Shown here: positions 60,514 through 64,000 of the stretch, piece by piece
How positions within the stretch are numbered: position 1 is the first letter of the stretch
How the letters are laid out: the number at the start of each line of letters is the position of its first letter
DNA from: Amycolatopsis umgeniensis
GTDB taxonomy: Bacteria; Actinomycetota; Actinomycetes; Mycobacteriales; Pseudonocardiaceae
NCBI RefSeq assembly: GCF_014205155.1
Contig: NZ_JACHMX010000001.1
Location: 930,001 to 994,000, forward strand
DNA length: 64,000 nucleotides
Reading direction: 5' to 3'
Notes under the pieces: model-generated
What the model saw: the letters and a program-made list of their open reading frames with translations, nothing else
Told to the model about the DNA's origin: nothing
The model's database searches: none
Position numbers and translations under genes: made by a program

Positions 60514-61224
60514 ATGCGGCGGACAGAGGTCAAGGAACGGCTGCGCAAGCTCATCGAGCGGCGGCTGCCGGGCGAGGTCCTGCCTTCGGAACGCGCGCTG
60601 AGCACCGAAATCGGCGTCTCGCGCCCCACGTTGCGAGCCGCGATCGACGAACTGGCACGCGACGGTCTCGTCGTCCGCGAGCACGGCAGGGGCACGTTCA
60701 CCGCGCCGCGCAAGATCTCCCAGGACCTCGTGCCCGCCACCGGCGGTGACCAGTTCGCCCCGCCCGCCGAAGGCCACTGGACCAGCCGGGTGATCGACTT
60801 CGCCGTCACACCGGCGGGTGCCCGGCTCGGCAAACGGCTCGAGGTCTCCCCCAGCCGCCCGCTGGTGGCCGTCACCCGCGTCCGTGTCGTCGAAGAGGCG
60901 CCGATGGCGATCGAGCGGATCCTAGTCCCCCGGGACGTCGTGCCGGACATCACCGCCGCCGATTTCGAGTCCGGTTCGTTCTACGGACTGCTCCGCACGC
61001 GATACGAGGTCGTCCCCGCGACGGCGGTGCAGGTCATCGAGCCCACCGTCACCGACGCCGACGAATCCGGCCTGCTCGGCGTCCCGCAGCACTCCCCCGC
61101 GCTGCTGTTCGAGCGCACCACCCGCGACGCCACCGGCCGCGTGATCGAGTACACCCGCTCGATCTACCGCGGCGACCGCTACCGGATCACCTCACACCTC
61201 AAGTTCGACCACACCTCCGACTGA
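60514..61224 (+). CDS. GntR family regulator, HutC/UTRA subfamily
   Basis: This 236-residue regulator has an N-terminal winged helix with PSERALSTEIGVSRPTLRAA (about residues 23-42) and DGLVVREHGRGTFTA. The C-terminal UTRA ligand domain (about 80-230) has RPLVAVTRVRVVEEAPMAIE and VIEYTRSIYRGDRYRI. UTRA domains bind sugar phosphates, urocanate or fatty acids. The ATG at 60514 is chosen because a TAGGCT -10 box lies exactly 6 nt upstream (60502-60507), implying a leaderless mRNA. It most likely controls the divergent GH16 gene through the GTCTAGAC site and itself. Confidence 0.9.
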   Translation: MRRTEVKERLRKLIERRLPGEVLPSERALSTEIGVSRPTLRAAIDELARDGLVVREHGRGTFTAPRKISQDLVPATGGDQFAPPAEGHWTSRVIDFAVTPAGARLGKRLEVSPSRPLVAVTRVRVVEEAPMAIERILVPRDVVPDITAADFESGSFYGLLRTRYEVVPATAVQVIEPTVTDADESGLLGVPQHSPALLFERTTRDATGRVIEYTRSIYRGDRYRITSHLKFDHTSD

Positions 61225-61245
61225 CTCCGGCGTGCCGGATCCGCC

Positions 61246-61276
61246 CGCCCGGGAGTCCATGTAAGACTCCCGGGCG
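61246..61276 (+). terminator. 12-bp perfect hairpin ending one base before the nuclease start
   Basis: CGCCCGGGAGTC (61246-61257) pairs perfectly with GACTCCCGGGCG (61265-61276), with a 7-base loop. It lies 22 bp after the GntR stop and could terminate that transcript. Its right arm touches the ATG of the next gene, leaving no room for a ribosome binding site. It may therefore also control translation of the nuclease-helicase gene. Confidence 0.6.
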
Positions 61277-64000
61277 ATGTACACCCCGTCCGATCTCGCC
61301 GACCTGCTCGAATGCGAGCACCGCAGCGTCCTGAACCAGGCGCTGGCCGCCGGTCTCCCGGGAGCGCCGAGGCCGGGCTCGGGGCCGGATCAGCTGGCCG
61401 TCACACACGGGCGCGCGCACGAGGCCGCGACGCTGGACAAGCTGCGCGGCGAGCGGAGCGCCGTCGTCGAAATCGACGAACGTGACCCGGTCGTCGCCGC
61501 GAAGGCCACCGAAGAGGCGCTGCGCGCCGGCGCCCCGGTGATCTACCAGGCGGTCTTCCACGACGGCGAGTTCTCCGGCCGCGCCGACTTCCTGATGCGC
61601 GACGACGAAGGCCGCTACGAGGTCTACGACACGAAGCTGGCCAGGCACGCGAAGCCCGCCGCCGTGGTCCAGCTGACCGCGTACGCCGACGCCCTGCGCC
61701 GGGCGGGCTGGCCCGCCGGTCCGCGGATGCATCTGCTGCTCGGCGACCACAGCACCCGCTCGTTCCGTGTCGACGACTTCCTCCCGCTCGTGGACCGGCT
61801 CCGCACCCGGCTGGAGAATCGGCCGCCCACGCTCCCTGTCCCGGTATGGGCCGACGAGCGGCCCGCTTGCGGCGGCTGCTCCTACGCGGCGCACTGCGCG
61901 AGCGCCCGCGAAGCCGATCGCGATCTTTCGCTGGTGGCGGGGATGCGCGGTGACCAGCGGCGCAAACTCGTCGCCGCAGGCCTCGAGACGATCGACGCGC
62001 TCGCGGCGGCTGAGCCGGAAGACCGGCCGCGCGACATCTCGACGACGTCGTTCACCACCTTGCGCGCCCAGGCCGCGATCCAGGTCCGGCAGGACGCCAC
62101 CGGGCAGATCGCCTACGAGATCATCGATCCGGACGCGCTGGCCACACTGCCGCCGCCCGAGCCCGGCGACGTCTTCTTCGACATGGAAGGCGATCCCTAC
62201 GCGCTGGCGGGCGAGGGACTCGAATACCTTTTCGGCGCGGTGACAGCCGGGGAAGACACGAAGTTCACGCCTTTCTGGGCGCACAACCGATCACAGGAGA
62301 AGCGGGCCTTCGAGGAGTTCGTCGACTTCGCCACCGCGAGGCTCGCCGAACACCCCGGCTCGCACGTCTACCACTACGCCCCGTACGAGGTCACCGCGAT
62401 CAAACGGCTCGCCGCCGTGCACGGGACCCGCGAGGACGCCGTCGACCACCTGCTGCGCAGCGGCGGACTCGTCGATCTGTATGCCGTGGTGCGCAAGGCA
62501 CTCCGGGTCTCGCAGCGGTCGTACTCCATCAAGTACCTCGAGCCGCTGTACATGCCCGAGGCCCGCGACGGCGACGTGAAGACCGCGGTTTCGAGCATCG
62601 AGGCCTACGAGGAATACCTGACGCTGACAGCCTCCGGCGAGACCGAGCACGCGGACGAAATACTGCGCGGCATCAGCGACTACAACGAATACGACTGCGT
62701 CTCCACGCTCCGGCTTTTCGAGTTCCTCCACAAGATCCGCGTGGCGGAAGGGATCGCGCTCGCCGAGCCGCCCGAAGAGTCCGATGTGGACGCTCTGCTG
62801 CGCCAGACCGAAGAGGACGTCGCCGCTCAGAAACGCGCCGAACGCGCCGCGCAACTGGCCGCGCTGGTCGATCCGCTGCTGGACGGGCTGCCCGACGATC
62901 CGGCCGAGTTCACTGGTGAGGACCGCGCACGCGCGCTGCTGGCCGCGTCTGTCGGCTACCACCGCCGCGAGACGAATCCGGCGTGGTGGGAGTACTTCCG
63001 CCAGCTGGCCGCCCCGCTCGGAGATCTGGAGACCGACAACGCCTGCACCGTCCCGGTGGCCATGGAGGCCGGGGAATGGGTGCCGCCCTCGGGCCGGGTC
63101 CGCAAGGCGAAGCGGTCTTTAAGCCTTCGCTGCGACCCGGACCGGCCGCATCCCTTCGCCCCCGGCGACGACGTCCGCCTGCGCTACGGCGCCGCCGCGC
63201 GCGACGCCAAGGTCGTCTCGGCCACCGCCGTCGAACTGATCCTCGAGGAAAGCTGCCCTCCCGACGAGACCAGCGCCGACCGGCCCGTCGCGGTGCTGCC
63301 CGGGAGCCCGGTGCGGCCCTCCCCCAAGGACGACGCCGTCGCGGATCTCGCCCGCTTGGTCGTCGACGCACTGCCGACGCTGCCCGCTCATCCCGGTGTC
63401 GACCTGCTCCGGCGCACGACGCCCCGGCTGCGTGACGACCGGACCCTGCCCGAGCCCGGCCCGGATCTGGTGAGCACGGTGATCGAGGCCGTCGAGGCGC
63501 TCGACGGCTCCGCGCTCGCCGTCCAGGGCCCGCCGGGCGCGGGCAAGACGTACCTGGCCGGCAGGCTGATCGCGAAGCTGGTCCGCGCGGGCAAGACGAT
63601 CGCGGTCACCTCGACCAGCCACAAGGCCGTGGAGAACGTACTGTCCGCCGCGTTGAAGAACGCGCCGGATCTGCCGTGCGCCAAACGTGCCAAGCGGACC
63701 CCGGATCCCGCGGCGCCGTGGGAGCAGCCGAAGACCAATCCCGCCCTGGTGAAATGGCGCGAAGAGCACGACACCGGCCATCTCGTCGGCGGGACCGCGT
63801 GGACTTTCGCGAACGCCGCGATCCGGGAAGAGCCGTTCGACCTGCTGATCATCGACGAAGCAGGCCAATTCGCCCTCGCCGACGCGCTCGCGGTCTCGAT
63901 GTGCGCCAAGAACCTCCTGCTGCTGGGCGATCCGCAGCAGTTGCCGCAGGTCGTGCAGGGCACGCATCCCGCGGGCGCCGAGGCCTCCGCGCTCGGGCAT
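61277..64000 (+). CDS. RecB-like nuclease fused to SF1 DNA helicase (TM0106 family), N-terminal part
   Basis: The gene runs off the window; 908 codons are seen. The N-terminal PD-(D/E)XK nuclease has GRADFLMRDDEGRYEVYDTK (about residues 101-120) and QLTAYADALR. A probable iron-sulfur cluster is formed by an early Cys (LLECEHRS, residue 13) and CGGCSYAAHC near 197-206, as in Cas4/AddB nucleases. An exonuclease-like middle part has DVFFDMEGDP (near 298) and NEYDCVSTLRLFEFL. The helicase Walker A GPPGAGKT is at 751-758 and Walker B IIDEAGQ at about 858-864; GDPQQLPQV follows. Such proteins act on DNA ends in repair or defence. The ATG at 61277 directly follows a hairpin and has no ribosome site. 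Confidence 0.9.
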   Translation, partial: MYTPSDLADLLECEHRSVLNQALAAGLPGAPRPGSGPDQLAVTHGRAHEAATLDKLRGERSAVVEIDERDPVVAAKATEEALRAGAPVIYQAVFHDGEFSGRADFLMRDDEGRYEVYDTKLARHAKPAAVVQLTAYADALRRAGWPAGPRMHLLLGDHSTRSFRVDDFLPLVDRLRTRLENRPPTLPVPVWADERPACGGCSYAAHCASAREADRDLSLVAGMRGDQRRKLVAAGLETIDALAAAEPEDRPRDISTTSFTTLRAQAAIQVRQDATGQIAYEIIDPDALATLPPPEPGDVFFDMEGDPYALAGEGLEYLFGAVTAGEDTKFTPFWAHNRSQEKRAFEEFVDFATARLAEHPGSHVYHYAPYEVTAIKRLAAVHGTREDAVDHLLRSGGLVDLYAVVRKALRVSQRSYSIKYLEPLYMPEARDGDVKTAVSSIEAYEEYLTLTASGETEHADEILRGISDYNEYDCVSTLRLFEFLHKIRVAEGIALAEPPEESDVDALLRQTEEDVAAQKRAERAAQLAALVDPLLDGLPDDPAEFTGEDRARALLAASVGYHRRETNPAWWEYFRQLAAPLGDLETDNACTVPVAMEAGEWVPPSGRVRKAKRSLSLRCDPDRPHPFAPGDDVRLRYGAAARDAKVVSATAVELILEESCPPDETSADRPVAVLPGSPVRPSPKDDAVADLARLVVDALPTLPAHPGVDLLRRTTPRLRDDRTLPEPGPDLVSTVIEAVEALDGSALAVQGPPGAGKTYLAGRLIAKLVRAGKTIAVTSTSHKAVENVLSAALKNAPDLPCAKRAKRTPDPAAPWEQPKTNPALVKWREEHDTGHLVGGTAWTFANAAIREEPFDLLIIDEAGQFALADALAVSMCAKNLLLLGDPQQLPQVVQGTHPAGAEASALGH

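Overview
The window is a stretch of a high-GC actinobacterial chromosome, most likely Amycolatopsis or a close Pseudonocardiaceae relative. This is an inference from G+C-rich third codon positions, many TetR/SARP/ECF regulators, SD-less or GTG starts, a tuberculostearate-type methyltransferase pair, three DUF222/HNH (13E12-type) proteins, and families of intergenic palindromes. Genes are dense on both strands, often with 1-4 bp stop/start overlaps. I saw no tRNA, rRNA, CRISPR array, prophage or large biosynthetic cluster. Both ends cut a gene: an MFS transporter on the left and a nuclease-helicase on the right.

Layout. 0-2.7 kb: end of an MHS-type MFS transporter, a hairpin-rich 400-bp gap, the first DUF222/HNH gene and a collapsed IS5-type transposase. 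2.7-11.7 kb: flavin monooxygenase/TetR pair, a TerC membrane protein, the threonine-degradation operon tdh-kbl with a coupled LysR regulator, a TetR-controlled DrrAB-type ABC exporter, and a GNAT enzyme. 11.8-18.3 kb: a stress-signalling island. It has a PP2C phosphatase, a MarR regulator, a perfect 18-bp palindrome, and then a tightly overlapping run RsbR-RsbS-RsbT, an ATPase/PP2C fusion, an RsbU-like PP2C and an ECF-type sigma factor with its own zinc-finger tail. 18.3-24.3 kb: TetR-controlled ABC exporter, a small Cys-rich protein, a CPBP protease, TetR-controlled alcohol dehydrogenase, and an RsbW-like ATPase. 24.4-33.1 kb: copper operon (copZ-like chaperone, secreted protein, copA) behind three CsoR-like sites, then a two-component system divergent from a MacB-type ABC/FtsX transporter. 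33.1-36.0 kb: a decayed membrane-protein gene, the second DUF222/HNH gene and a small mobile element. 36.1-41.6 kb: YhgE/Pip protein and an MMPL-ATPase fusion divergent from a TetR. 41.6-48.8 kb: secreted protein, short alpha-carbonic anhydrase, an unknown protein, and an operon of histidine kinase, response regulator and AfsR-type SARP. 48.9-55.3 kb: SGNH hydrolase, 10-methyl fatty acid pair, ThDP enzyme and cyclase. 55.4-57.1 kb: repeat-rich region holding a second copy of the small mobile element, then the third DUF222/HNH gene. 57.1-64 kb: dGTPase-like enzyme, SigJ-type sigma factor, GH16-like secreted enzyme divergent from a GntR/UTRA regulator, and a RecB-like nuclease-helicase.

Most interesting points. 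(1) The RsbRST stressosome module is wired to an ECF-type sigma factor instead of a SigB-type one, with a MarR-type palindrome at its promoter. (2) Two non-autonomous TA-flanked elements share a core but carry different self-complementary ends. One sits inside a resident palindromic repeat, and the uninterrupted repeat is still present 140 bp away. (3) An MMPL transporter ends in a degenerate ABC-type ATPase domain. (4) Several unusually clean operators are visible, including a three-half-site element with 11-bp period at 20965-20993. (5) All three DUF222/HNH genes look leaderless, with GTG placed 6-7 nt after a -10 box.
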